This document shows positions 63,339 to 64,000 of a stretch of DNA of 64,000 bases, one piece after another. The notes under the pieces are model-generated. The model was not told the DNA's origin and did not search any database. It was given only the letters and a program-made list of their open reading frames with translations. Made by a program: the position numbers and the translations under genes. Each line of letters starts with the position of its first letter. Positions within the stretch are counted from its first letter, which is position 1. Source of the stretch: Aequorivita sinensis (GTDB lineage Bacteria; Bacteroidota; Bacteroidia; Flavobacteriales; Flavobacteriaceae); contig NZ_VDMC01000007.1 in assembly GCF_006346335.1 (NCBI RefSeq), positions 81,648-145,647 on the forward strand, read 5' to 3'.

Positions 63339-63614
63339 TTGAGTACAAGAGAAAAAATACAAGAAGATGTAGATGTTGCTGAAATGGAGAGCAATCAAAA
63401 TGAAATAGTACTTTACAATGATGATGTAAATACATTCGACCATGTAATAAATTGTTTAATATTTGCTTGCGAGCATACACCTGAGCAAGCAGAACAATGC
63501 TCTATAATTGTTCATTATAAAGGTAAGTGTACAGTGAAAACTGGAGAATATGAGGAATTAAAACCTCGTTGTACAATGTTGTTGGAAGCTGGTTTGAGTG
63601 CTGAAATTATTTAA
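63339..63614 (+). CDS. clpS: ATP-dependent Clp protease adaptor ClpS
   Basis: 91 aa. The start is TTG at 63339 (MSTREKIQEDVDV); the next ATG lies 15 codons later and would remove only the disordered N-terminal tail. The core VLYNDDVNTFDHVINCL and ACEHTPEQAEQCSIIVHYKGKCTVKTG are ClpS, which passes N-end-rule substrates to ClpA/ClpC; the NDD and H residues form the binding pocket. Its stop overlaps the small membrane gene on the other strand by 4 bp. Confidence 0.95.
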   Translation: MSTREKIQEDVDVAEMESNQNEIVLYNDDVNTFDHVINCLIFACEHTPEQAEQCSIIVHYKGKCTVKTGEYEELKPRCTMLLEAGLSAEII

Positions 63615-63769
63615 AACCACTCAAAGTAAATGCCTGAAATAATTACTCCAATAATTAATAAAAATAGCACTATTAAAATAAAACCTGCACCATAGCGGGT
63701 TTTTTTATTGTCTTGCAAAATATAATCTCTTTCTTTTTTATCGTCTGAATCTTTTACAATTTTCGTCAT
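63611..63769 (-). CDS. 52-aa single-pass membrane protein
   Basis: Starts ATG at 63769 and ends TAA at 63611. A charged N-terminal part (KIVKDSDDKKERDYILQDNKK) precedes one hydrophobic helix (GFILIVLFLLIIGVIISGIYF) and a short end EWF. The basic residues before the helix fit an N-in orientation. Short proteins of this layout are common in flavobacteria; no function known. It converges on clpS with a 4-bp overlap. Confidence 0.72.
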   Translation of the reverse strand: MTKIVKDSDDKKERDYILQDNKKTRYGAGFILIVLFLLIIGVIISGIYFEWF

Positions 63770-64000
63770 AAGGTTTGTTTTAGAGTATTAATTTACGGAT
63801 AATGAATTACATAAATTAAAAAGAAATCATAAAAGATACATATGGCGGCTAATTGATAGGGGGCTTTGTTAATGACAGAAGGAATTTATGGATCATTCTC
63901 AAAAGTTGTGTGTGAATTGAAATAGAATTCTGATTTTTGTTTTTTAAAACAAAGCTTTGGACAATTATCTAGACCTACTGAAACTTATCCTGCCTGAATT
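63770..64000. other. Terminal 231 bp without an assigned gene
   Basis: No open frame longer than about 20 codons looks real. The stretch is AT-rich with a weak stem around 63940-63958 (TTTGTTTT/AAAACAAA) and ends with TCCTGCCTG, similar to a piece at 34643. It may hold regulatory sequence for a gene beyond the window. Confidence 0.4.

Overview
The window is ordinary chromosomal DNA of a low-GC member of the Bacteroidota, most likely a marine Flavobacteriaceae. The evidence is the Na+-translocating NADH:quinone reductase genes, a type IX secretion C-terminal sorting domain, Rho with a long low-complexity insert, many Bacteroidota-type promoters (TAnnTTTG, sometimes with TTTG about 19-22 bp upstream), almost no Shine-Dalgarno sequences and several TTG starts. 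I see no rRNA, tRNA, CRISPR array, transposase, integrase or phage gene. Coding density is very high, with many convergent gene ends overlapping by a few bases.

Layout. 1-4380: end of the nqr operon (nqrC end, nqrD, nqrE, nqrF), a small conserved protein, and apbE, which flavinylates NqrB/NqrC. 4369-10617: mostly minus-strand housekeeping (methyltransferase, map, HAD phosphatase, thioredoxin-like lipoprotein, gpmI, a VanY-like peptidase, pepE) with one GNAT gene between. 10743-15535 (+): an envelope set (CarboxypepD_reg-like protein, DUF6702-like protein, M1 metallopeptidase), then tatA with a PAP2 phosphatase. 15518-23060 (-): a kynurenine catabolic operon (kynU, kmo, RidA-type deaminase, semialdehyde dehydrogenase, SDR, ACMSD-like decarboxylase, O-methyltransferase). 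It lacks 3-hydroxyanthranilate dioxygenase and carries two copies of a short two-armed inverted repeat.

24129-31646 (+): the most unusual block. An HD-domain protein with a Pycsar-effector-like membrane module overlaps (ATGA) a 782-aa GAF-like protein. These are followed at close spacing by a 1218-aa lipoprotein that joins a calcineurin-like phosphoesterase, a CotH/HipA-like kinase-resembling region and a BamA-like barrel, then a small GNAT. No nucleotide cyclase is adjacent, so this is not a canonical Pycsar locus. Two small genes that lie below usual length cut-offs (a 43-aa lipoprotein and a 52-aa Lmo0937-type membrane protein) follow.

32198-44713: msrA, a coiled-coil protein with a cysteine-less zinc ribbon, a Nif3-family protein, lpxK, gap, a glycosyltransferase/ECF sigma pair, a fasciclin lipoprotein, murB, an aminotransferase, a single-chain two-lobed aspartic protease with a PDZ domain, and a DUF1573 protein. 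44841-57074: valS, a lipid operon (rsfS, ftsH, LUD protein, cdsA, psd, acyl-CoA-binding protein), birA, pyrE divergent from a Nudix gene with only 7 bp between the starts, and an M14 carboxypeptidase. 57233-64000: a T9SS cargo protein with a near-consensus promoter, rho, a DUF4293-type membrane protein, a YfcE-type phosphoesterase, truA, prmA, clpS and a 52-aa membrane protein; the last ~230 bp hold nothing I can assign.
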